From: G963668655 sp963668655
GTDB taxonomy: Bacteria > Myxococcota_A > SURF-8
DNA length: 64,000 bases
NCBI GenBank assembly: GCA_963668655.2
Contig: CAXXPQ010000002.1
Coordinates: 682,001-746,000 of the forward strand
Direction: 5' to 3'
The notes under the pieces are model-generated. The model worked only from the letters and a program-made list of their open reading frames with translations, was not told where the DNA came from and did no database searches. Of this stretch, positions 26,160 through 34,062 are shown piece by piece. Each line of letters starts with the position of its first letter. Position 1 is the stretch's first letter. A program made the translations under genes and the position numbers.

Positions 26160-27032
26160 CTATTCGGCTCCGCCGGGACAGGAAGGAACGGGATTCTCAG
26201 GCCGGGGTTCGGACCCGACTTCCGGAGTTTGCGGATCGGACCCCGTGGATGCGGGTTCGTCGGGTTCGTCGTCCCCGCCGAAGATGGAATTCCAGAAACC
26301 GCCGGATTTCTTCTTTTCCTTTTCCGGAAGCTTCCAGCGCAGACGAAAACTCCCGTCCACATCCTCGCCATCGCCCGCCACCATGATGCCGTCCGTATCG
26401 TAATAGAACGTCCCGCTGTTGGCTTTGCGCTTGACATCCAATTGATAGCAAAGGCCGTTGGCGGGTTCCGGACAGGAACCCAGTTTCTCCAATTGCACTT
26501 TCGCGAAATCCAGTTCGCCGGAGAAAAGGTCCAGCACGGTCCAGGACAACTCTTTCTGGGAGAAGGAAGCAATGGCGGGATAATTTTCCGAACTGGTGAA
26601 GTGGAAGGATTTCATGGGGATTTCCCGCTCGAAAAGCTTGCCTTCCTTCACGCCGAAGATGTGAATGACATCCTCGCCGTACCATTTACGCACCCGTTCG
26701 CCGCTCAGGTTGGTCAGATCGTCGTTGCGATTGATCGTCGTGGTGAAACGGACCAGCCCATCCTTGTCGTACAGCGCCCGAACGGTGGTTTTGCGGCGTA
26801 CCGAAATCACCAGGGCCGAAACCTCGACATCGATTTCGGAAACGATTTCCACCTGCTCCTTTTCCGGAAAATAATGGATCCGCTTCCTCATGGTCCCCAC
26901 GTCGATTCGCGCCAGGGTGATTTTGGTCGAGATTTGCAGATCCTCCTTGACCGTAAGCGCCGGAGCCTCCGCCGCCCAGACGGAGAAAAAAGGAAAGAGC
27001 GTCAAAAAAAGTGTCAGCAGTCGGTGTAGCAT
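26160..27032 (-). CDS. Secreted DUF6134-like protein
   Basis: A 290-residue exported protein: signal peptide 1-22 (LLTLFLTLFPFFSVWA), then a beta-rich domain and a Pro/Glu-rich tail with CPGGAE at the end. The strand pattern and the segment DLFSGELDFAKVQLEKLG...CYQLDVKRKANSGTFYYDTDGIMV resemble DUF6134/DUF3108-type periplasmic proteins, whose function is unknown. The weak ribosome site (GGGAGA well upstream) makes the start at 27032 likely but not certain. It has its own promoter about 180 bp upstream and probably leads an operon with the methyltransferase. Confidence 0.6.
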   Translation of the reverse strand: MLHRLLTLFLTLFPFFSVWAAEAPALTVKEDLQISTKITLARIDVGTMRKRIHYFPEKEQVEIVSEIDVEVSALVISVRRKTTVRALYDKDGLVRFTTTINRNDDLTNLSGERVRKWYGEDVIHIFGVKEGKLFEREIPMKSFHFTSSENYPAIASFSQKELSWTVLDLFSGELDFAKVQLEKLGSCPEPANGLCYQLDVKRKANSGTFYYDTDGIMVAGDGEDVDGSFRLRWKLPEKEKKKSGGFWNSIFGGDDEPDEPASTGSDPQTPEVGSEPRPENPVPSCPGGAE

Positions 27033-27220
27033 TCGCGAGATGTCTTTCTCCCGTTCATACGTTATAATTTCATCTTGTTCTTGTCCTTGCCCTGCCGAAA
27101 ACAATTGTACCCGGCTTCGGGAAAACCGCAAGTTTTCGTGAATCCATCGGTCCGAAAAAAAATTCCCTCGCGATTCGGTGAAAAGAGGGCGCATTTCCTG
27201 GATTTTTCACGATGGCATGG

Positions 27221-27249
27221 ATTAAAATACGAGATCATCGGTTTGTCAA
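27221..27249 (-). promoter_or_regulatory. Promoter of the 26160 gene
   Basis: TTGACA at 27244-27249, 17 bp, TTTAAT at 27221-27226 on the minus strand. Confidence 0.6.
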
Positions 27250-27264
27250 GCGGAGGCTCTTTTC

Positions 27265-27774
27265 TTGCATCCTCGTCATCCAATTTTTTGGATTCTGCCG
27301 ATTTTGCTGTTGGCGACCGCGTGGGCCTGCGATTCGGCCTTCGCTCCCCGCCATTCGGCTTCCGACGGGGACAGTCCTGATGGAGATCTGGACGCGGAAA
27401 CGGATGCGGAGGAACGGGAAATCGATTCCTCGGACGCGGACACGGAACCCGTACGCCACCTCATCATCCTGCCCCAGTTCGCCTATCGCGGCCGCACGGT
27501 AAGCAACGCCAGCGTGGAATTCGACAACACGGAAGAACTGCGCGAGATTCTCACTCACGACAATTCCTGCACCCGGTTCTACGGCGCGCTGGATTTCGGA
27601 GACAAGATCTATTTCGACACTTTCGAGTTCGACCAGGACGAGTTGAAGTTCAAGAATATCAAGGCCCTGGTGGATGGCGGGGCTAAAACGGGCTCCCGGA
27701 CCGTCAGCGCGCGGGTGACCTGCGGCCGGGTGCATGTGACCGAATACGGCCGCTTCGCGGTGCTGGATCCATAG
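27265..27774 (+). CDS. Small lipoprotein with DGD spacer
   Basis: A 169-residue protein starting at a TTG (27265) with GGAGG about 12 bp upstream; no better start exists in frame. A signal peptide ends in the lipobox TAWAC (Cys about residue 22), followed by an acidic spacer (SDGDSPDGDLDAETDAEE), then a roughly 105-residue beta-rich domain with two cysteines (NSCTRFYG, VTCGRVH). Function unknown. The layout is a miniature of the larger lipoproteins in the window, and the next gene, 40 bp downstream, encodes one with 21 DGD-type repeats. Confidence 0.65.
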   Translation: MHPRHPIFWILPILLLATAWACDSAFAPRHSASDGDSPDGDLDAETDAEEREIDSSDADTEPVRHLIILPQFAYRGRTVSNASVEFDNTEELREILTHDNSCTRFYGALDFGDKIYFDTFEFDQDELKFKNIKALVDGGAKTGSRTVSARVTCGRVHVTEYGRFAVLDP

Positions 27775-27814
27775 CCCTACCTCATGGGCTTCTTCGGAAA
27801 AAAAGGACGATTCC

Positions 27815-29638
27815 ATGAACGGCGCTTTTCGAGTTCTGACGATTCTTCTGATGGTCTTTCTTGTGGTGTTTTCATCCGGCTGCGACGACGGCGGATCCGG
27901 TGGGGGCGACCTGACGGACGGCGACGAATCACCTGATGGCGACGCTTCCCCCGACGGTGACGACACGCCCGACGGCGATGACACGCCTGATGGCGATGAC
28001 TCCCCCGACGGCGATGACTCCCCCGATGGCGATGACTCCCCCGATGGCGATGACTCCCCCGATGGCGACGACACGCCTGATGGCGACGACGCGCCCGATG
28101 GTGATGACACGCCCGATGGCGACGACACACCCGATGGCGACGACACGCCTGATGGCGACGACGCGCCCGATGGCGATGACTCCCCCGATGGCGACGACAC
28201 GCCTGATGGCGACGACGCGCCCGATGGCGATGACGCACCCGATGGAGACGACATACCCGATGGCGACGACGCGCCCGATGGCGACGACGCGCCCGATGGA
28301 GACACGGACCCGGACCTCCCGGCAAGCTGCAATTTCGGTTACGATTTTCAATACGACCGCAGCCGGATGACCTTCCCCCCGGCGGATTTCTTCGGAAATA
28401 TTACCCAAGTCGATCAGGGAGACGGAACCATCGCCCACGCCGAACCCGCTCCTCCGGGCTACCACCTCCAGACGCTGCCGGGCGCGGACCGGTCCGACCG
28501 GGATCTGGTCTTCCCCGACTACACGGACAATATGCCGCTTTTCTCCCGGGGCGCGGATTGGCTGGGAGAACGCTGTTTCGAACTCCCGGACGGGGCGCAT
28601 TATTTCGACGAGGCGGAAGCCTATGAGTTTTACGTGGCCATGATCGAATCCACGCTCTGGTACACCGTGGACCGCACGGCGGGCCATCGCACGGTGCTGG
28701 GCCTGCGGGGTGCACATCCGGGAACGTTCGCGTGGAACGAAAACCTGCCCAACCGCTTCAACGACACCCTGGTGCTGCTCTGGCAGGAAACCGGCGTGAA
28801 GCATGTGCTGGAATTTCCGGCCCACACCGACACCGGTCCGGTGGATTTCGGCGTGGACTCCAGCAGTTCGCTCTGGCCCAACCGGCGCTATGCCTACGCC
28901 GACGGCTGGCATCGGGGCTACAACGCACTGGCCATCCAGGAATGGAGCTACCGCGTGCGCGACGACACCAACCACAACGGACACTGGGACAGCGATCGGA
29001 ACGGCTGGCTTGGGCCGTACTACGGCGAAGACCACGACCGAGCCGGAAGCGCCCACAACATCCACCTGGCCAGCGTCAACGCTCCACTAGAGTCTGCGGC
29101 GGTGAACAATTGGTCCGCCGGCTGCCAGACCCTTCCCGGACAGAACAACTGGCACGCCTTCATCACCCACGCCTGGACCTACGAAGGCGCGGACGTGGAC
29201 TATTATCTTCTGGATATCCGCGATATCGCTCCGGAATTCTGGAACGTATGCGAGGGCGAGATGGGCACCCACGCCTGTCCGCACCACATCGACTCCCTGC
29301 CCTACAGCCACGACGGAGACACCCGGCTTTCCGCCGAGGAGGACTACGACGTCTACAATTGCTCGGACGCCGACGAAAGCGGCGCGGAAATCGTTTACGT
29401 CATGAACCTGCGCACGGCCGGAACGCTGACGGTCTCCGTGAGCGTGGACAACGAGGAACTGTACGACCCGGACGTTCACCTGCTGATGGGCGACGACCCG
29501 GACGCCTGCCTCAATCGCGGGCATCGATCCTTCGATCAATGGGTTCCGCCCGGCCGCTACGTCATTATCGTGGACACCTGGGCGGACAACGGCACGGCCT
29601 TCCCGGGCCCATACCGGCTGAGCGTGTCGTTCAACTGA
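27815..29638 (+). CDS. Lipoprotein with 21 PDGD repeats and an H...SxGC domain
   Basis: A 607-residue lipoprotein. The lipobox is FSSGC (Cys about residue 23). Residues about 40-165 are a perfect six-residue tandem repeat (PDGDD plus S, T or A). The middle domain (about 170-500) contains HNIHLASVNAP and VNNWSAGCQTLPG followed by HAFITHAW. The order NIH...S-x-GC recalls the catalytic His and Cys of YkuD L,D-transpeptidases and related peptidoglycan-active proteins, though the match is limited to these motifs. The last 110 residues look like a PPC-type bacterial domain (VMNLRTAGTLTVSVSVD, GRYVIIVDTWADNG). It may act on or bind the cell wall from the surface. Probably co-transcribed with the 27265 gene. 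Confidence 0.7.
   Translation: MNGAFRVLTILLMVFLVVFSSGCDDGGSGGGDLTDGDESPDGDASPDGDDTPDGDDTPDGDDSPDGDDSPDGDDSPDGDDSPDGDDTPDGDDAPDGDDTPDGDDTPDGDDTPDGDDAPDGDDSPDGDDTPDGDDAPDGDDAPDGDDIPDGDDAPDGDDAPDGDTDPDLPASCNFGYDFQYDRSRMTFPPADFFGNITQVDQGDGTIAHAEPAPPGYHLQTLPGADRSDRDLVFPDYTDNMPLFSRGADWLGERCFELPDGAHYFDEAEAYEFYVAMIESTLWYTVDRTAGHRTVLGLRGAHPGTFAWNENLPNRFNDTLVLLWQETGVKHVLEFPAHTDTGPVDFGVDSSSSLWPNRRYAYADGWHRGYNALAIQEWSYRVRDDTNHNGHWDSDRNGWLGPYYGEDHDRAGSAHNIHLASVNAPLESAAVNNWSAGCQTLPGQNNWHAFITHAWTYEGADVDYYLLDIRDIAPEFWNVCEGEMGTHACPHHIDSLPYSHDGDTRLSAEEDYDVYNCSDADESGAEIVYVMNLRTAGTLTVSVSVDNEELYDPDVHLLMGDDPDACLNRGHRSFDQWVPPGRYVIIVDTWADNGTAFPGPYRLSVSFN
27932..28303 (+). repeat. 18-bp tandem repeat encoding PDGDD(S/T/A)
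   Basis: Twenty-one PDGD units at exact 18-bp spacing with many synonymous T/C/A third-base changes. Confidence 0.95.
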
Positions 29639-29733
29639 AATTCCGGCTCTGAAATAAGGCAATCCAGGAAGCGCCCTTTCCATTCCAAGGTGAATCACGT
29701 GGAGCCCCCATGCCGGAATTCTCCGTTTTAGGC

Positions 29734-29762
29734 TTGACAGACCCGGTGGCTTGGGCTATGGG
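29734..29762 (+). promoter_or_regulatory. Promoter of the 29883 gene
   Basis: TTGACA at 29734-29739, 17 bp, TATGGG at 29757-29762. Confidence 0.45.
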
Positions 29763-29882
29763 AAAGCGTATCGGATGCAATCTTCAATCTTCCGGAACGC
29801 CGTGCTTTCGGAGCGGAACGTTTTGTCTCTCCAAGGCACGAAAGCAGGGACCGCGAACCCATTCATGAAAGGATAACGGAAA

Positions 29883-30218
29883 ATGCTGGAACAACTCATC
29901 GCCTTAGCCATCGTCGTTCTGATGATCGTCGCCATGTGGAAGGTGTTCGCCAAGGCGGGACAGCCCGGATGGGCGATCTTCATTCCCATTTACAACCTCA
30001 TCGTAATTATGCGCATCGTCGGAAAACCCTGGTGGTGGCTGTTTTTGTTCTTCATTCCCATCGTCAACTTCATTGTCGCCATCCTCATCGGCATTCGCAT
30101 GGCCAAGGTCTTCGGCAAAGGAACGGGATTCGGTCTCGGCATCACCTTCCTGGGCTTCATCTTCTATCCCATTCTGGGCTTCGGAAGCGCCGAATACCAG
30201 GGCGCCGAGGTGGAATAG
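29883..30218 (+). CDS. Small DUF5684-like membrane protein
   Basis: A 111-residue integral membrane protein with three to four hydrophobic segments: LIALAIVVLMIVAMW, WWWLFLFFIPIVNFIVAILIG and GLGITFLGFIFYPILGF. The order AGQPGWAIFIPIYN, then a helix, then G-K-P-W-W, matches DUF5684, a family often found attached to or near signal peptidase-like proteins, with unknown function. The site AAAGGATAACGGAAA precedes the ATG. It is a single-gene unit bounded by its own promoter and a strong terminator. Confidence 0.8.
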   Translation: MLEQLIALAIVVLMIVAMWKVFAKAGQPGWAIFIPIYNLIVIMRIVGKPWWWLFLFFIPIVNFIVAILIGIRMAKVFGKGTGFGLGITFLGFIFYPILGFGSAEYQGAEVE

Positions 30219-30270
30219 ATCTCCAGCCGCAACCCGGAACGGATCCAAGATCCCGTGATCTCAACGCATT

Positions 30271-30307
30271 CGGCCTTCCGAGATTGACTCGGAAGGCCGA
30301 TTTTTTT
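30271..30307 (+). terminator. Intrinsic terminator after the 29883 gene
   Basis: CGGCCTTCCGAG (30271-30282) pairs with CTCGGAAGGCCG (30288-30299), then ATTTTTTT. Confidence 0.92.
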
Positions 30308-30358
30308 CAGCCGTATCCCCGAAATCATTTTAAAAACTGACCGAACGTATTTTGAAAG

Positions 30359-30661
30359 ATTCCCAAAACCGGGGAAAAATCGGAAAGCCGTTTTCGGTCA
30401 AGGCTCACCATCGAGGAAGGGGGTTCCCTTCCGCCTCCTTCGCTTTCGTCTCGCGCCATTTTTCGGCTTGTACCGGAGCGCGGTCGGCCGTCAAGGCTGA
30501 ACATGCTTCGCTCGTTTCACTCGCTGCGGCCTTGACCGCCGCCCTTTTCCGCCCCGGTTTCTTCGCCTCATGACGCGAGGCGGCTCCGTCGGGGAAGGGA
30601 ACGAGAAGATGAAGTCTTTCTTTTCATCAAGCAAAATCTCTCCGGAATCGGAAGTTGAACC
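30359..30661 (+). repeat. Dispersed hairpin repeat, copy 1
   Basis: About 300 bp of noncoding DNA that recurs at 45378-45679 in the same orientation with high identity (strongest from about 30365 to 30608). Four arm pairs nest: GTTCCCTTCC (30423-30432) with GGAAGGGAAC (30593-30602), CTCGCGCCAT with ATGACGCGAG, ACCGGAGCG with CGCCCCGGT, and GTCAAGGC with GCCTTGAC at the centre. Two arms carry a mismatch that is repaired in copy 2. The ends resemble imperfect inverted repeats. The ORF in this copy is not preserved in copy 2. It fills the space between the terminator and alr. Confidence 0.85.
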
Positions 30662-30730
30662 TTTTTTAGCCGACCTCCAATTCCCGCACGAACGCTCGGG
30701 GAAAAACTTTCCCTTTCGCCCGCTTTGGCC

Positions 30731-30736
30731 TATACT
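30731..30736 (+). promoter_or_regulatory. Possible -10 box of alr
   Basis: TATACT, 32 bp before the alr ATG, with only a poor -35 (TTTCCC at 30708-30713). Confidence 0.35.
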
Positions 30737-30767
30737 TTCTTTTTTCTGAAAGGAATCGAGGAACGGC

Positions 30768-31898
30768 ATGGAAAGGCTTTCCCGGGTCGAAATCAGCCGC
30801 GAGGCCATCGCGGAAAACATGAATACATTCCGGCAGTTGATCGGCCCGAAACGTCTTTTGCTCTCCGTGGTGAAAAGCAACGCCTACGGGCACGGCATGA
30901 TTCCCTTCGCTCAGACCGCCCTGGAAACCGGCGCCGACTGGCTGGGTGTCTTCGCTTTCGAGGAAGCCTGCGCCTTGCGGGAAAGCGGCATCCGGGCACC
31001 CATCCTGGTCTACGGCCCCGTCTCCGCCGATGACCTGGCCCACGCGGCGAAAGAGGATATCCGCGTGACCGTGGCCTCTCCGGAACGCCTGCGCCAACTG
31101 GCCGTGTCCTGCCCGGAAAACCTGCGCATTCACCTGAAAATCGAGACCGGAACCAATCGGCAAGGTCTGCAACCCGCCGATTTCGAAGCTCTTTCCGGCC
31201 TCCCGAAAGACGGCGGGCCCACCGTGGAAGGCGTTTACACTCACTTCGCGGACATCGAGGACACCACCGATCACAGTTACGCGGAAAAACAGACGAAACG
31301 CTTCCGGGACGCATTGGACAACCTACGCGGCCTGGGTATCGTCCCGTCCATCCGGCACGCCGCCTGCAGCGCGGCGGCCATTCTTTTTCCGGACACCTAT
31401 TTCGACCTGGTGCGGGTGGGCATCGCCGGATACGGCCTGTGGCCCAGCAAGGAAACGTACATTTCCGCCCGGGAACTGGGACGCGACATCCACGGCTTGA
31501 AACCGGTGATGACCTGGCGGACGCAAATCATCCAGATCAAGACGCTGGCCGCCGGGGAATACGTGGGTTACGGCCGCAGCTATCGCACCACCCGGGAAAC
31601 GCGCGTGGCCACTCTCCCCGTGGGATACGCCAACGGTTACGACCGCAAACTCTCCAACAACGCCCACGTCCTGATCCGGGGTCGCCGGGCTCCGGTGCTC
31701 GGCCGCGTGACCATGAACATGATTATGACGGATGTCACCGACATCGAAGAAGCCAAAACCGGAGACGATGCGGTTCTGCTTGGGCAAAGCGGCAACGAGT
31801 CGATTTTTGCGGAAACCTTGGCGGGCTGGATCGGCACCATCAACTACGAAGTCGTCACCCGCATCGAACCCGGCCTGCCGCGCGTGCTGATAGCGTGA
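30768..31898 (+). CDS. alr: Alanine racemase
   Basis: PLP enzyme that interconverts L- and D-alanine and supplies D-alanine for peptidoglycan. The 376-residue product has the PLP-lysine motif VVKSNAYGHG (K36) and, in the C-terminal beta domain, the second catalytic base tyrosine in YVGYGRSYRTT (Y268), plus the substrate-side segments RVGIAGYGLWP and GRVTMNMIMTDVTD. Length is normal. The ribosome site GAGGAACGGC precedes the ATG. It is the only peptidoglycan-precursor gene here and stands alone between the dispersed repeat and the next lipoprotein gene. Confidence 0.95.
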   Translation: MERLSRVEISREAIAENMNTFRQLIGPKRLLLSVVKSNAYGHGMIPFAQTALETGADWLGVFAFEEACALRESGIRAPILVYGPVSADDLAHAAKEDIRVTVASPERLRQLAVSCPENLRIHLKIETGTNRQGLQPADFEALSGLPKDGGPTVEGVYTHFADIEDTTDHSYAEKQTKRFRDALDNLRGLGIVPSIRHAACSAAAILFPDTYFDLVRVGIAGYGLWPSKETYISARELGRDIHGLKPVMTWRTQIIQIKTLAAGEYVGYGRSYRTTRETRVATLPVGYANGYDRKLSNNAHVLIRGRRAPVLGRVTMNMIMTDVTDIEEAKTGDDAVLLGQSGNESIFAETLAGWIGTINYEVVTRIEPGLPRVLIA

Positions 31899-32034
31899 AA
31901 ACGGGTGTCGTTCTCCATTCAAGCCTGATTCATAATGCAAGAGAATACTTGACTTTTCGAAAGACGTGCTGAAAAATTCGTAATATCTCCCCATGACCGT
32001 TGATAATGTAATAGAAAAGCTGACGAGGTTCGAC

Positions 32035-32973
32035 ATGCCCAAATTCCGGTTGCGTCTTCCGACCGTTCTCTTCGTGTTGCCTGCCGTTGTCGTATTCCTG
32101 TTTTCGGGTTGTGCGCTGACAAGATCGGTGGAATGTCAGCGAAGCCGCGACAACGCCGTTCGCATCGGAGCGAATGTCAAAGAGTTCGGCGTAGAGTTCG
32201 ATCAGGAAACCAAGCGCCGGGTTTCGTCCGAGTACGACGGCATCCTGGAAAGCTACGACATGATCTGTCAGAACCAAAACCATATGACCGGAGACGAATA
32301 TACCTGCGAGGTTCGGCGACATGCCTCCATGAGCCGCCTGATGGGAGAATATCTTCAGGAAGCCAAGGCTTGCGGAGATTCGGAGGATTGCCGTCGGGAC
32401 GCCATGACCCATTGGCGGGCGAAACGGGCGGATCTGTCCGGCGGCTGCAATTTCGTCAAACGCCAGGTGGAGGACAGGGCTCCCGTCCAGACGCAGACGG
32501 GCGCAAGCCTGCCCACCGAAGGAACGCCCCACGGATCGGGCCTGATTACGGGTGCGGGACTTTTCGGTGGACTGGGACCGATCATCGCACTCGACACCAC
32601 GCTGGCCTACGCCATCACCAGCCGCCATGAAATCGGAATCGCCTTCGATTTCGGGGACAACGACGGCGGCACGTTGTACGGGCTTCGAGCGCGGTACACG
32701 TATTATTTCCGGGCGGACAAGGACTTCAAGCCTTTCGTGCGAGGCAGTTTGGGCTATTTTCGCACCGAGGGCATGGAGGACGAATGGTACGATCCGATCA
32801 CGCTGGAAACCTTCGGTCCGCTGGTGGAAGGCGGTATCGTGTACGATTTCACGAGATGGGTGGGACTCTACGCCGAAGCGGCGTTCGGGTACGCCATCGC
32901 CGTAAACGATGATACCGGCTCCACCCCGATCCTGATGGGTGGATTGGGCGTGCATTTCCGATTCGTCGATTGA
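32035..32973 (+). CDS. Lipoprotein with outer-membrane-like beta domain
   Basis: A 312-residue protein with lipobox FLFSGC (Cys about residue 26), a helical charged region with several cysteines to about residue 140 (ECQRSRD, MICQNQN, YTCEVRRH, ACGDSEDC, GGCNF), a short linker, and a C-terminal region of alternating strands (IIALDTTLAYAITSRHEIGIAFDFGDNDGG, LYGLRARYTYYFRA, VGLYAEAAFGYAIA, GGLGVHFRFVD). The last part looks like an eight-stranded OmpA/OmpW-type barrel with a terminal aromatic. Function unknown. The ATG at 32035 has a GAGG site; the ORF also opens at 31993 without one. Confidence 0.65.
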   Translation: MPKFRLRLPTVLFVLPAVVVFLFSGCALTRSVECQRSRDNAVRIGANVKEFGVEFDQETKRRVSSEYDGILESYDMICQNQNHMTGDEYTCEVRRHASMSRLMGEYLQEAKACGDSEDCRRDAMTHWRAKRADLSGGCNFVKRQVEDRAPVQTQTGASLPTEGTPHGSGLITGAGLFGGLGPIIALDTTLAYAITSRHEIGIAFDFGDNDGGTLYGLRARYTYYFRADKDFKPFVRGSLGYFRTEGMEDEWYDPITLETFGPLVEGGIVYDFTRWVGLYAEAAFGYAIAVNDDTGSTPILMGGLGVHFRFVD

Positions 32974-33194
32974 TCCGAGGAAAACCCATTTCCATCGAAC
33001 CCGGCCTGCCGTGCGTGCCGATGGCGTAGGGCGGCGGTGCGCGCCTTTTATCCACAATCGGCTGGAGAACCTTTGAAAATTCAATCCCTTCCGGAGTCCG
33101 GAAAACGCGGACCGTCACCGGTTTTTCCGAAATCCGGAGCGGCAATCGAATCCTCCACGGCTCCGGAGCCCCGACGCAGGTCGGAAGGTTCCGC

Positions 33195-34052
33195 TCACCC
33201 CAGAATCTGTCGGGCCAGCACGTCCGCGCCGTTTTCCGTCATGGACGCCGTGGCGCAGGCCCGGGCGCGCCATTCCTGGCTGTCGATACTGCGTTTGAAG
33301 GGAAAGAAAACCGTGCGGTCGAAATACCCCATCCAGCGCGCCTCCCAAAAGGCATTATAACCCGATCCGCAGAAGATCTTGTCCGCTCCGTTCAACCATT
33401 CGGCGGCGGGAAACAGGGATTGCCTCGTAAAGGGGCTGAATGTCAGGACGTGTTCGTTCGGATCCTCGCTGCCGAAAAGCTCTTTCTCCTCCCCGGGCCA
33501 ACCGGCTTGAAGCCGGACAATGAGGCTCTTTTCCGGCGGCACGTCGAAACGCTCTCTCAGGGCGTTTTCCGGCTGGGCCTCGTCCGGATTGCAGATCACG
33601 ATGGGATCGATGGTCTCGCGGATCTGGTCCCGCCGAAAGGGCTCGATGGCGATGACGCGGGCGTATTGGTGACCGGGAAAGGGATGGGACGGCGGCCCCT
33701 CAAGCCAGACCTTGGGTTTCCAGTCCAGGATCAGCCAGGCCTCGCAGTCCAGTTCCGGCAGAATGTGGAACAGCGGAAACCACCAGATATCCACGATGAG
33801 TAGATCGGGCCGGAAGGCGAAAAGCGCTTCGGCAACGGGGGTTTGCAGAGCGGTTTCTTTTTGGGCGAAGGCTCGGGGCGTGTCGTCCGCGACGACGTAA
33901 TTGTCAGGCAGCGGAAAGGGAACGCCCGGTCGGCAGCCGATGATGCGATACTCACCGGTAAAACCGGCCCGGCGCAGGCCCCGCTCGATGGCGAGGCCCC
34001 GCGCCAGGTGGCCGGCTCCACCGTTTCCCTGGGTGTAGAAACCGACTTTCAT
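33195..34052 (-). CDS. Glycosyltransferase-like protein
   Basis: A 285-residue protein starting MKVGFYTQGNGGAGHLARGLAIERGLRRAG, the N-terminal loop (G-x-G-x-x-H) of MurG/GT28-like GT-B folds. Later come PDLLIVDIWWFP, VRLQAGWPGEEKELF and FCGSGYNAFWEARWMG, the last like the donor-site glycine loop of these enzymes. It is shorter than MurG and no donor or acceptor can be named. The start at 34052 lies just 11 bp after the stop of the upstream lipoprotein gene, so the two are co-transcribed and the enzyme might modify that lipoprotein or a surface glycan. The ribosome site is weak. Confidence 0.7.
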   Translation of the reverse strand: MKVGFYTQGNGGAGHLARGLAIERGLRRAGFTGEYRIIGCRPGVPFPLPDNYVVADDTPRAFAQKETALQTPVAEALFAFRPDLLIVDIWWFPLFHILPELDCEAWLILDWKPKVWLEGPPSHPFPGHQYARVIAIEPFRRDQIRETIDPIVICNPDEAQPENALRERFDVPPEKSLIVRLQAGWPGEEKELFGSEDPNEHVLTFSPFTRQSLFPAAEWLNGADKIFCGSGYNAFWEARWMGYFDRTVFFPFKRSIDSQEWRARACATASMTENGADVLARQILG

Positions 34053-34062
34053 ACGGACGGAA

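Noticed and set aside
30352..30573. 73-codon ORF inside the dispersed repeat
   Set aside because: Not kept open in the second copy despite high DNA identity.
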